From contig JACKBN010000025.1 in NCBI GenBank assembly GCA_020634565.1, positions 1 through 33,011 of the forward strand: a stretch of 33,011 nucleotides of DNA, in the 5' to 3' direction. The translations under genes were made by a program, and so were the position numbers. Positions 1-7,174 of this stretch are shown piece after piece. The notes beneath the pieces are model-generated. The model did not search any database. It saw nothing but the letters and a program-made list of their open reading frames with translations, and was not told the DNA's origin. This stretch comes from Ardenticatenaceae bacterium. Its GTDB lineage: Bacteria; Chloroflexota; Anaerolineae; Promineifilales; Promineifilaceae. Position 1 is the first letter of the stretch. Every line of letters begins with the position of its first letter.

Positions 1-2037
1 TGTAGCCCAGCTACCATCACTGTCATCGTTGGCTACAGGCGCATCATTTACAGCTTCAATCGTTACGAGCACCGTAATCGTATCAACCTCAGTGCCATCG
101 AAAACTTGAACAACAAAACTATCCAGGCCATTGTAGTTGGCGTTGGGTACGTACCCAATATCCTTGGAATTGCCTGTGCCACTGGCAGAAGCGGCGCCGC
201 GTGTGGCTGGTGTAGAAATACTCCAGGTTAAGGTATCCAAATCGGCATCTGTAGCATTTAATGTCAGAGAGAAGGCGGTTGGGGAACCATCTTCACTCAT
301 GGTTACACCGATGGTTGCTCCTTGAGTAATAACGGGCGCATCATTCGCGCTGGCAATGTTGATTGTGACAGTGGTGCTGGTGGAATTTACTGTGCCGTCG
401 TAGGCAAAATAGGTGAAGGAATCTGGCCCATTGTAATTGGGAGCGGGCAGATAGGTGAAGCTGCCATCCGCACTCAGGTTCAGGATACCATTGCTGACGT
501 CTGTGTTTAAGACGGCCGTTAAATTCCCAATATCATCAGCATCCACATCGGTATCGTTCGCCAATACGCCACTGGCGACATTGATGGTCAGCAGCGTATC
601 TTCGGTGGCATTGTATGTTCCGTCAGCCGTAGCTACAGGTGCATCATTGACGCCAGTCAGATTCACGGTAACCGTGCCGGTATCGGTGCCTGTGTCGCCA
701 TCGGAAATAGCGTAAGTAAACGTGTCTGGCGTGGTATCACCCGCGTCCAGGGCTTGAATAGCAGCGGAACCCGTTGGATCGTAGCTAAACGTACCATCTG
801 CATTCCCAGAAACGGCCGCTCCCAGTGCACTCGTCGCGTCAAAACTTGTCACTGTTAGAGAATCATTTTCTGGGTCTGTATCGTTGTCCAGCACACCGTC
901 CGCGGCAAGCGTAACATTCAGTGTTGTGTCTTCGTTGGTGGCGTAGGTATCATCATTAGCCGTAGGGGCATCATTGGTACCAACGACGTTAATGGTTACC
1001 GTAGCACTTTCAGAGTCATCAGTACCATCATTAGCATGGTAGGTAAAGGTGTCTGTGCCATTAAATTGGGGAGCAGGCGTGTAAGTAAATGTGCCGTTAG
1101 GATTAAGGCTAACAATACCGTTGGCGGGTTGGGTGTCGAGTACGGCCGTTAACGTATCAACCGGATTTTGGTCTTGATCGGTATCATTGGCCAACACGCC
1201 ATTGGCTACCAAAGTGACGTTTAAAGCTGTATTTTCTGTAGCACTGTACGGGCCGTCATCCACGGCAACGGGGGCATCATTCGCGTCAGTAATCGTAATT
1301 ATAACTGGAGCGATATCTATCAAACCACCATCACTGGCCAACACATAAATCGTGTACATGACCGTACCTGATTCAAAATCAATCTGGTCGGTATCCACAA
1401 TTCTGATTTCGCCATCATCGCTATCAATAGCAAAAGCGGTAACAGGACCAGGCACAATGTTATAAACAACAACATCGCCAGGATCATTGTCCGTAGCCGA
1501 AACAGTCCCTACCAAACTACTGTTGGGTAGGTTTTCAGCAATGGAAAATTCATAAAACCCTTGATCCATTTGTGGGGGATCATTGACGTTTTGGACATTG
1601 ATGATGACAGTTGTGGGCGTTGTTCCATCTCCATTAGTGGCCGTAACCGTTAATGTAAATTGAGGAGATGTTTCAAAATTAACCTGCGTTCCATCCAATA
1701 CACGAATGATGCCGCTGTTGTCTATTGAAAATGCGCCACTGCCCGTGCCATTTCCGGCCGTAATAGCAAAACTGGTTGCGCCCGTAGCCACAACCTGCCC
1801 CACGTACGTTCCTGTGGAGCTATTTTCTGTAACGGAAAAAGGTCCATTTTCTGTAAACACAGGAGCGGCAGCGAAAACACTCACAGGCAGAAATAAACTA
1901 AATATGACTACCAACAAAACGATTTTGTTGAGTTTAATTGATTTTCTGCCTGTAGCTTGATTGAAGAGAATATTGCGCGGAGTGAAAACGGCCGTTCGCC
2001 GACCAGATTTTTGAGATACACGATTCAACTGCGACAT
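1..2037 (-). CDS. Secreted cadherin/VCBS-type repeat adhesin (partial, 3' end outside window)
   Basis: I translated this frame by hand: 679 codons from ATG at 2037 to base 1 without a stop, so the C-terminus lies outside the window. A strong Shine-Dalgarno (AGGAAGGA) precedes the ATG. Residues 36-56 are a hydrophobic signal segment after a long basic N-region, with a likely cleavage after VFA (about 56). Two cadherin-like domains follow (about 60-260), with motifs such as FSIDNSGII and FETSP. Then come at least three tandem bacterial-cadherin/VCBS-like modules, each opening with NDAP and holding GVLANDTD and a GTFTY-type strand, and one divergent copy. Asp/Asn-rich positions suggest Ca2+ binding. 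The likely role is a cell-surface or extracellular adhesin or matrix protein. The family assignment is firm; ligand and anchoring are unknown because the C-terminus is missing. Confidence 0.88.
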   Translation of the reverse strand, partial: MSQLNRVSQKSGRRTAVFTPRNILFNQATGRKSIKLNKIVLLVVIFSLFLPVSVFAAAPVFTENGPFSVTENSSTGTYVGQVVATGATSFAITAGNGTGSGAFSIDNSGIIRVLDGTQVNFETSPQFTLTVTATNGDGTTPTTVIINVQNVNDPPQMDQGFYEFSIAENLPNSSLVGTVSATDNDPGDVVVYNIVPGPVTAFAIDSDDGEIRIVDTDQIDFESGTVMYTIYVLASDGGLIDIAPVIITITDANDAPVAVDDGPYSATENTALNVTLVANGVLANDTDQDQNPVDTLTAVLDTQPANGIVSLNPNGTFTYTPAPQFNGTDTFTYHANDGTDDSESATVTINVVGTNDAPTANDDTYATNEDTTLNVTLAADGVLDNDTDPENDSLTVTSFDATSALGAAVSGNADGTFSYDPTGSAAIQALDAGDTTPDTFTYAISDGDTGTDTGTVTVNLTGVNDAPVATADGTYNATEDTLLTINVASGVLANDTDVDADDIGNLTAVLNTDVSNGILNLSADGSFTYLPAPNYNGPDSFTYFAYDGTVNSTSTTVTINIASANDAPVITQGATIGVTMSEDGSPTAFSLTLNATDADLDTLTWSISTPATRGAASASGTGNSKDIGYVPNANYNGLDSFVVQVFDGTEVDTITVLVTIEAVNDAPVANDDSDGSWAT

Positions 2038-2185
2038 AGATTCCTTCCTAAAATCTAAAATTTAAATATTGGGTGGGAAATGGCCAGTAGTCACACTAAA
2101 AAATGAATGCAGAATGTTTATTTACGCGCCATTTTCCAACATTCTTTATTGTAAAATGCGGTTACAGGACCGTATATCACATGTT

Positions 2186-2211
2186 GGTCATAGCTATTAA
2201 GTCCTATGACC
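2186..2211. promoter_or_regulatory. Inverted repeat upstream of the adhesin gene, possible operator
   Basis: GGTCATAG-N10-CTATGACC is a perfect 8-bp inverted repeat with an 18-bp centre-to-centre spacing, about 150 bp upstream of the adhesin start. It lies in the spacer between the terminator of the PHP gene and the adhesin. The spacing fits a dimeric regulator bound on one DNA face. I see no T-tract, so a terminator is unlikely. The regulator is unknown. A weak -10-like TACAAT on the minus strand lies at 2148-2153, without a convincing -35. Confidence 0.35.
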
Positions 2212-2225
2212 CATGAAAAACGCGT

Positions 2226-2260
2226 AAAAAAAAGCCCATCCAGCAAATTGGATGGGCTTT
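2226..2260 (-). terminator. Rho-independent terminator of the PHP gene
   Basis: An 11-bp perfect stem (2231-2241 with 2250-2260, AAAGCCCATCC and its complement) with an 8-nt loop is followed on the minus strand by a run of eight T. It lies 35 nt after the PHP gene stop and isolates that gene from the adhesin. Confidence 0.9.
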
Positions 2261-2294
2261 AATTCTGAACGAATAACTCAGAAGCGAAATGTGT

Positions 2295-3230
2295 TTACTG
2301 CGTCACCTCTGGATGAAGCAAGCGGGCCAGCAAGGTGTCTAATTCCGCTTGAGAAACACCGGCCACGCCTAACGGCCGATCTACCTGATCGTGGCAGTCA
2401 GAACCGCCGCTGGTGATAAGATTGTACTTTTGAGCCCACTCAGCCATGAGGGCGCGATGCTGCGGCGCATGGCCAGGATATTCCACTTCCAAGCCATCCA
2501 AACCGAGCAAATCATCATCCAAAAATTCCGGCATCAAGATTTCCACGGTTTCAATGGGCGGCAGCACTTCGTTGTAGAGGCTCTGGCCAGGGAACGAGCC
2601 AGCGGCCGGATGGGCAAAAATGCGCACCAGCTGTGGGTACTTTTTCAGCAGCGGCGTCAACTGCTTCGGATCAATGCCGGAGGGCACATACGCCGGGCTG
2701 TCGTTGCCGATGAGTAGATTTACCTGCTCTTTGTCCAGCCCATGATTCTCTTTCAGCGCTACAGCAAAGTGACGGCGAGAAACGTTGACAGCCAACGCTT
2801 CAATTTCTTCAGCAGTCAAATCTTGTTTGAGCAGCGGCTGCTTACCATTGGGGCCAAACTCCGCATTGATAGCCTCCACGCGGGCGCGCACCAAGCCGCC
2901 GCCGCGCCCCTGGCTAAAAATCTCGGTGGCCATTTGGCGGAACGCTTCATCTTGCAGCAGGTCATAGGGGATGTAAAGTAAATAGTGAAGAGTGCCAGTG
3001 AAATACGGCCGTCTAAACCGCAAAGAAACCTCTACCCCAGGCACAACGCGAATGCCCAGCTCTTCACCAGCCGCCAGCGCTTCATCCAGTCCGTTAAGGG
3101 TATCGTGATCAGACACACCAATCGCCTGCAAACCCAAGGCTTTCCCTGCCTGCACCAGTTCGGTGGGGCTGTATTCGCCATCGGAAGCAGTTGTGTGATT
3201 ATGTAAATCCGCAATAAAGGAAAGTGACAT
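2295..3230 (-). CDS. PHP-domain metal-dependent phosphoesterase
   Basis: This 311-residue protein belongs to the PHP superfamily, in the TrpH/YciV-like group that hydrolyses nucleotide or RNA phosphoesters. Metal-ligand motifs are visible: DLHNHT at residues 8-13, D17, SDHDT at 40-44, GVE at 65-67, a FAHP motif in the middle and GGSDCH near the C-terminus. The family shape of about 280-310 residues with a central inserted helical domain is met. The ATG at 3230 has a good ribosome site (AGGAG, 7 nt away). The gene follows the moeA-like gene by 64 nt, so co-transcription is plausible, and a strong terminator follows it. The substrate cannot be read from sequence; nucleoside-3',5'-bisphosphate or short-RNA phosphatase activity is a family-based guess. 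Confidence 0.88.
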   Translation of the reverse strand: MSLSFIADLHNHTTASDGEYSPTELVQAGKALGLQAIGVSDHDTLNGLDEALAAGEELGIRVVPGVEVSLRFRRPYFTGTLHYLLYIPYDLLQDEAFRQMATEIFSQGRGGGLVRARVEAINAEFGPNGKQPLLKQDLTAEEIEALAVNVSRRHFAVALKENHGLDKEQVNLLIGNDSPAYVPSGIDPKQLTPLLKKYPQLVRIFAHPAAGSFPGQSLYNEVLPPIETVEILMPEFLDDDLLGLDGLEVEYPGHAPQHRALMAEWAQKYNLITSGGSDCHDQVDRPLGVAGVSQAELDTLLARLLHPEVTQ

Positions 3231-3294
3231 CAGTAACTCCTGTTTTCGTATAAATTCGCAGCCATTATTGCATCATGGCAACCTGTCAGGGAGG

Positions 3295-5361
3295 CTAACG
3301 GCCGTTTATCGCCACCACATTCCCCATCACCGAAACATCGTAGCCGGGCATAGCCGCTACGGCCGTTTTAAACGCCTCATCGTGCAGCAAATCAAGTAAC
3401 GGCCGTATCCGGTCGCTCTCGTAGGTCTGGCGGGTCATCACCAGATCGTACTGCTCGTGGGCTAGCGGCACAAAATCGAGTTTCAGCGCCCGTGCGGCGG
3501 CCTGAATGCCCAGCCCATAATCGGCCGTGCCAGAGACAACCGCCGCCGCCACTGCCAGATGCGTATACTCCTCACGACCGTAGCCACGCACCTGCTCTGG
3601 CGCAATGCCCAGCTTGCCCAGCTCATAGTCCAGCAGCACCCGCGTGCCTGCGCCCCGCTGCCGATTGGCCAACTGCACATCATCACGCGCCGCTGCCGCC
3701 CAACCCTCAATATTTTTGGGATTGCCCACAGGCACCAGCCAACCCTGCTCACGCCCCACCAGCGTCACCAATACCACATCCTCGTTCGGCAGATAGCGGC
3801 GCACCATGCTCTGGTTGTAGATGCCCGTCTCTGGGTCCAGCAGATGGCTGCCCGCCAAATGGCATTCGCCCCGCCGCAAGGCAACCAATCCGCCCAAACT
3901 ACCGACATTGGCAGAGGCTAGCCGCGTCCCGCTGCGCTCCGCTAAAAATTGGGCGATGAGGTCCAGCGTCAAATCATGGCTGCCAATGGCCAGGATGGTG
4001 TGGGCCAAATCGCGCGCATCCCGATAAAGATGTACGGTCACCTCGCTGCCCACATCGGCGCCTTCGCTGAAGCGGGGTATGCGCACAATACCATCGGCGC
4101 GCACCAGCGAGGTGATGACCCCGGCCCCGCGACTGATTGGTGTGGTGACAAAACGGCCGTTCACCTCCCCCACCGCCACGCGCACAAAATCATCATCCCC
4201 CGTGTGCGAATTCACTTTGCGGGTGAGTGTGGCCTGGATAGTGGGTGGTTGGAACGGCCGTTGCCCCTGCCATCGCGCCAGAACCGGCTCGACAAAGATT
4301 TCGCCCGTGAGCGCCGCGCTGACAGGGTAGCCAGGAACGCCAACAATGGGAGTGACCAGGTGATCGGGTGACAAGGTCACGGGCTTATCTTTCACCTGGT
4401 CACCTTGCCACCTTGTCACCTTGTCATTTTCTACCATACCCAAAATAACCGGATGCCCCGGCCGCACCGCCACGCCGTGCACCAGCAATTGACCCAGTGA
4501 TTGCACGACGTGGGCTGTGTAATCCTCACTGCCCGCGGAAGAACCGGCGTTAAGCAGAATGAGATCATGATCTTGGGCCGCCTGGCGTACGGCCGTTTGA
4601 ATCGCTTCAAAATTATCTTCCACAATAGGCCAACGAGTGGGCAGCCCACCCCAGTCGGCCACTTGCGCCGCCAAAACCATACTGTTGTACTCAATAATTT
4701 GCCCTGGCTGGATACCTCGCTCGGCCACGGTTTCGGTGGAAATCAGTTCTGAGCCGGTGGGGATGATCGCCACGCGCGGCTGACGGTAAACAGCTACGGT
4801 TGCATGGCCTGAACCGGCCAGCGCACCTAAATCAACCGGGCGCAGCTTATGGTTCGCGGGCAGCACCAGTTCGGTAGCCACCATATCTTCGCCCATGGGG
4901 CGCACATGGTGCCACGGCGGCACGCTGGCACGAATTTCAATACCGGAACGGCCGTCTCCCAATGCCACTTGCTGCGTATGCTCAATCATCACCACGGCGT
5001 TGGCCCACGGCGGCAGCGGATGCCCCGTATTGACGGGACGCATCGGTCGCGGCACGTTCGGTGTGCTGTCCCAATCTTCTACCAGGGTGAACTGGAGCGG
5101 TTGGGTTTCGGTGGCCCCTTCGCTGTCCTGAGCCCGCAGAGCATAGCCATCCATCGCGCTGGCATGGTAATGTGGGGAAGAAAGTTTGGCCCAGACGGCG
5201 CGCGCGGTGATACGGCCGTTTGCTTGCGCTACCGGAATCTCTTCAGCTTCAAGCGGCTGCCACCAGCCAGCCGCCGCCAATGCCCCCTGAAAAGCGGCCT
5301 GCGCCTCATCCAGTGGAATATCTTCCAGGTACACATTTCGTTTTCGTGTCTCATCTGCCAT
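3295..5361 (-). CDS. MoeA-type molybdopterin biosynthesis protein fused to a substrate-binding domain
   Basis: The N-terminal two-thirds (residues 1 to about 450) are MoeA-like: an early LEDIPLDEA segment, SAMDGYAL around residue 70 and a MoCF-type core. The usual GGVSVGDYD is replaced by NAGSSAGSEDYT, as in the MoeA paralogues that carry a C-terminal binding domain. Residues from about 455 to 688 form a periplasmic-binding/LysR-substrate-like domain starting near AIGSHDLTLDLIA and containing GSHLLDPETG. MoeA inserts molybdate into adenylylated molybdopterin; the fused domain probably binds oxyanion or cofactor. I chose ATG 5361 (688 aa) because GAGGG lies 5 nt upstream. An earlier ATG at 5424 would sit in the tRNA terminator. 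Residues about 309-337 are encoded by a palindromic repeat insertion, described separately. Confidence 0.9.
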   Translation of the reverse strand: MADETRKRNVYLEDIPLDEAQAAFQGALAAAGWWQPLEAEEIPVAQANGRITARAVWAKLSSPHYHASAMDGYALRAQDSEGATETQPLQFTLVEDWDSTPNVPRPMRPVNTGHPLPPWANAVVMIEHTQQVALGDGRSGIEIRASVPPWHHVRPMGEDMVATELVLPANHKLRPVDLGALAGSGHATVAVYRQPRVAIIPTGSELISTETVAERGIQPGQIIEYNSMVLAAQVADWGGLPTRWPIVEDNFEAIQTAVRQAAQDHDLILLNAGSSAGSEDYTAHVVQSLGQLLVHGVAVRPGHPVILGMVENDKVTRWQGDQVKDKPVTLSPDHLVTPIVGVPGYPVSAALTGEIFVEPVLARWQGQRPFQPPTIQATLTRKVNSHTGDDDFVRVAVGEVNGRFVTTPISRGAGVITSLVRADGIVRIPRFSEGADVGSEVTVHLYRDARDLAHTILAIGSHDLTLDLIAQFLAERSGTRLASANVGSLGGLVALRRGECHLAGSHLLDPETGIYNQSMVRRYLPNEDVVLVTLVGREQGWLVPVGNPKNIEGWAAAARDDVQLANRQRGAGTRVLLDYELGKLGIAPEQVRGYGREEYTHLAVAAAVVSGTADYGLGIQAAARALKLDFVPLAHEQYDLVMTRQTYESDRIRPLLDLLHDEAFKTAVAAMPGYDVSVMGNVVAINGR
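4352..4420. repeat. Palindromic repeat element inserted in frame in the moeA-like gene
   Basis: Two nested perfect inverted repeats are seen: GTGACCAGGTGA (4352-4363) with its complement at 4392-4403, and GGTGACAAGGT (4367-4377) with its complement at 4410-4420. A short tandem CACCTTGT pattern continues to about 4426. In the protein this gives a stretch of polar residues (about 309-337) between ILG and VGVPGYPVSA, where MoeA proteins usually have only a short link. The frame is kept, so the element is translated. Confidence 0.75.
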
Positions 5362-5423
5362 GATTACCCTCAACTTCGGCAACTGCAATAACTTTTTAAA
5401 TGAATGACGTATCATACCAAACA

Positions 5424-5454
5424 AAAAGCCCCTACAACCATAGTTGTAAGGGCT
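5424..5454 (-). terminator. Terminator downstream of tRNA-Lys
   Basis: The stem pairs 5427-5438 with 5443-5454 (12 pairs, one mismatch, CATA loop), followed on the minus strand by TTTTTG. It lies just 10 nt past the 3' end of the tRNA. Confidence 0.85.
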
Positions 5455-5463
5455 AATTCTGTG

Positions 5464-5536
5464 TGACTCCGACAGGATTCGAACCTGTGACCAAGTGATT
5501 AAAAGTCACCTGCTCTGCCAGCTGAGCTACGGAGCC
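5464..5536 (-). tRNA. tRNA-Lys (anticodon TTT)
   Basis: The minus strand folds as a 73-nt tRNA. The acceptor arm is GGCTCCG paired with CGGAGTC (one G-U pair). The D-arm has AGCTCAGCTGGC, the anticodon loop is CTTTTAA with anticodon TTT, and the T-arm has the GGTTCGAATCC signature. The discriminator base is A. The 3' CCA is not encoded (CAC follows), so it must be added by the CCA enzyme. It has its own promoter-like site just upstream and a terminator just downstream, so it is probably a monocistronic unit. Confidence 0.97.
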
Positions 5537-5553
5537 TTAACAGACAGGGCGTA

Positions 5554-5582
5554 AGTATAGCCGCCCACCAAACGCCGTGCAA
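5554..5582 (-). promoter_or_regulatory. Likely promoter of tRNA-Lys
   Basis: On the minus strand TTGCAC, a 17-nt spacer and TATACT fit a sigma-70-type promoter. The predicted start lies about 10 nt before the mature tRNA 5' end. The -10 matches at 5/6 positions and the -35 at 3/6. Confidence 0.5.
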
Positions 5583-5714
5583 CCACTTTTACCACGCATT
5601 GACTTACCTTCCCTTTAACTTCCGTTATTATTTGTGTAATAAATTTGCTAAACACTTTACGAATCTACCATTCTTTACTACGATACCCAGACCCATTACG
5701 GGCACTAAGAATAA

Positions 5715-6383
5715 ATGCGCCAGAAGAACCGGTTTGCCCCGCCTTTTTGCGTCGTTTATAATCCCAAATATCTTCAGGAGAAAACAATTCATGGCTCTAA
5801 CCGAGTCCAACGCCCCACAACCCCATTTCACGACACGCCCACCGTTGCCGAAGTAGGACAGCCCACTGAGCTTGTCGTCCGTGAAATCGTTGAGACACTG
5901 CTCCTGACGTTTTTCATCTTTTGGCTGGTCAACAGCTTTGTTGGCCGTTACCGCATAGATGGCAGCAGCATGAACCCAACTCTGGCAAATGGGCAATATT
6001 TGCTCATCAATAATTTCAGCTACTATCTCAGCCATCCTGAGCACGGGGATATTATTGTTTTTAAGCATCCCAACAGTGATCTAAACTTGATCAAGCGCGT
6101 TATTGGCGTGCCGGGCGATCATGTAGAAATTCGTGATCGTCAGGTAATGGTGAATGGCACGTTGCTAGCGGAACCCTACATTCAGGCAGAACCAACCTAT
6201 ACCGGGGACTGGACCGTGCCAAATGGCGAGTTTTTTGTGCTCGGCGATAATCGCAATAGTTCCAGTGATTCGCACTCCTGGGGCTTTTTGCCGGAAGAAA
6301 ATATAATTGGTAAAGCAGAAGTGGTGTATTGGCCAATTTCTGACTGGGAAATTGTGCCCCATTTTGACCATCCTTTAAATTGA
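5715..6383 (+). CDS. lepB: Signal peptidase I (LepB), 5' end uncertain
   Basis: Type I signal peptidase, which cleaves signal peptides outside the cytoplasmic membrane. One N-terminal membrane helix (ETLLLTFFIFWLVNSFV) is followed by the catalytic Ser box GSSMNPT, the catalytic Lys box LIKRVIGVPGD and the GDNRNSSSDS box, so the core is complete. The open frame begins with ATG 5715, but that start has no ribosome site. The good ribosome site (CAGGAG, 5775-5780) serves an ATG at 5791 in another frame, which stops at 5856. That suggests a 1-nt indel or sequencing error near 5791-5853; the intended N-terminus would be MALTESNAPQPHF joined to the DTPTVAEVG region. The stop overlaps or abuts the next gene, an unusual direct coupling to a microcompartment enzyme gene. 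Confidence 0.88.
   Translation: MRQKNRFAPPFCVVYNPKYLQEKTIHGSNRVQRPTTPFHDTPTVAEVGQPTELVVREIVETLLLTFFIFWLVNSFVGRYRIDGSSMNPTLANGQYLLINNFSYYLSHPEHGDIIVFKHPNSDLNLIKRVIGVPGDHVEIRDRQVMVNGTLLAEPYIQAEPTYTGDWTVPNGEFFVLGDNRNSSSDSHSWGFLPEENIIGKAEVVYWPISDWEIVPHFDHPLN
5734..5762 (+). promoter_or_regulatory. Likely promoter of the lepB-BMC cluster
   Basis: TTGCCC, 17-nt spacer, TATAAT: the -10 is a perfect consensus and the -35 matches 4 of 6. Transcription would begin near 5769, just before the ribosome site at 5775-5780. If this promoter is used, ATG 5715 cannot be the lepB start. Confidence 0.5.
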
Positions 6384-6385
6384 CG

Positions 6386-7111
6386 ATGACATACCGTGCA
6401 GAAGAGATTGAAGCGCTGGTGCGCCAGGTAGTAAATCGGGTGATGGGTGAAGAACGCGCCCATCAAACCGGACAATCATCTTCTGGGAAACGGCCGCTTA
6501 TCGACGCCGACCTCATTAACCAACTCCCCCCTAACACAACCTTCTCCGTTCCCCCCAATGCCCTCATTACGCCGCTGGCCCGGCAAGCTGCGCTAGAACG
6601 ACACATTCAGCTAGAAGAAAGCAGCACCAGCCAGCCAACACCAACAACCAGTAAACCCGCCATCGCCATCGGTGCGGATCATGGCGGCTATAACCTCAAA
6701 GAAACGCTCAAAAAAATGCTGGCCACTACCTACCCTGACCATGAGGTGGTAGATTGTGGCACACACAGCACGGATTCGGTAGACTACCCAGACTTCGCCT
6801 ATGCGGTAGCCCAACTAGTGGGCACCGGGCGCGCCTGGCGCGGCATCATCATTGACGGGGCAGGCATTGGCAGCTGCATGGCGGCCAACAAGGTTCCCGG
6901 TGTGCTGGCCGCGATGTGCTATGATCAGGCAACGGCCGTTAACAGCCGGGAACACAACAATGCCAACGTCCTTACCCTCGGTGCCGGACTCATCGGACCC
7001 AACCTGGCCCAGCAAATTGTACAAACCTGGCTCGCCACAGAGTTCGGTGGTGACCGCCACGCCCGCCGCGTAGACAAAATTTGGGCGATCGAGAAGCGGT
7101 TTACAAAATAA
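6386..7111 (+). CDS. RpiB/LacA-family sugar-phosphate isomerase with encapsulation peptide
   Basis: Residues 1-25 form a predicted amphipathic helix (AEEIEALVRQVVNRVMGEE). A linker and a short LITPLARQAALERHI-type segment (about 59-74) follow, then a Ser/Thr/Pro linker, and an RpiB/LacAB domain from about 91 (AIAIGADHGGYNLKE). The family converts ribose-5-phosphate and ribulose-5-phosphate. RpiB usually has catalytic Cys in CGTGIG; here it is DGAGIGSC, with Asp157 at the Cys position, closer to the LacA-type pattern. The conserved NSREHNNANV region is kept. The ATG at 6386 is 2 nt after the lepB stop; a TTG at 6380 would overlap it. The N-terminal helix and the neighbours place the enzyme in the BMC lumen (inference). 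The true substrate is open. Confidence 0.87.
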   Translation: MTYRAEEIEALVRQVVNRVMGEERAHQTGQSSSGKRPLIDADLINQLPPNTTFSVPPNALITPLARQAALERHIQLEESSTSQPTPTTSKPAIAIGADHGGYNLKETLKKMLATTYPDHEVVDCGTHSTDSVDYPDFAYAVAQLVGTGRAWRGIIIDGAGIGSCMAANKVPGVLAAMCYDQATAVNSREHNNANVLTLGAGLIGPNLAQQIVQTWLATEFGGDRHARRVDKIWAIEKRFTK

Positions 7112-7117
7112 TTACTA

Positions 7118-7152
7118 ATTACCCAATTACAAATTCACGTAATTGGGTAATT
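7118..7152. repeat. Palindromic AATTGGGTAATT-type spacer repeat
   Basis: A 13-bp perfect inverted repeat, ATTACCCAATTAC (7118-7130) with its complement at 7139-7151, plus one extra pair, and an 8-nt loop. Tandem copies of the GGGTAATT unit continue to about 7170, right up to the deoC ATG. The same unit recurs at 10659-10714. It leaves no room for a normal ribosome site before deoC. Confidence 0.8.
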
Positions 7153-7174
7153 GGGTAATTGAGTAATTAACCCA

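Noticed and set aside
137..715. Small plus-strand frames at the left edge
   Set aside because: They are antisense to the continuous 679-codon repeat adhesin on the minus strand.
2040..2225. Riboswitch (for example c-di-GMP type) upstream of the adhesin
   Set aside because: No recognisable conserved riboswitch core; only one inverted repeat is present.
3492..3959. Long plus-strand open frames opposite the moeA-like gene
   Set aside because: Pro/His/Arg-rich shadow of the antisense strand with no motif; the moeA-like product on the minus strand is clearly recognisable.
5791..5856. Short separate peptide gene of 21 codons before lepB
   Set aside because: Its good ribosome site and sequence are better explained as the true lepB N-terminus cut off by a frameshift than as an independent leader peptide.
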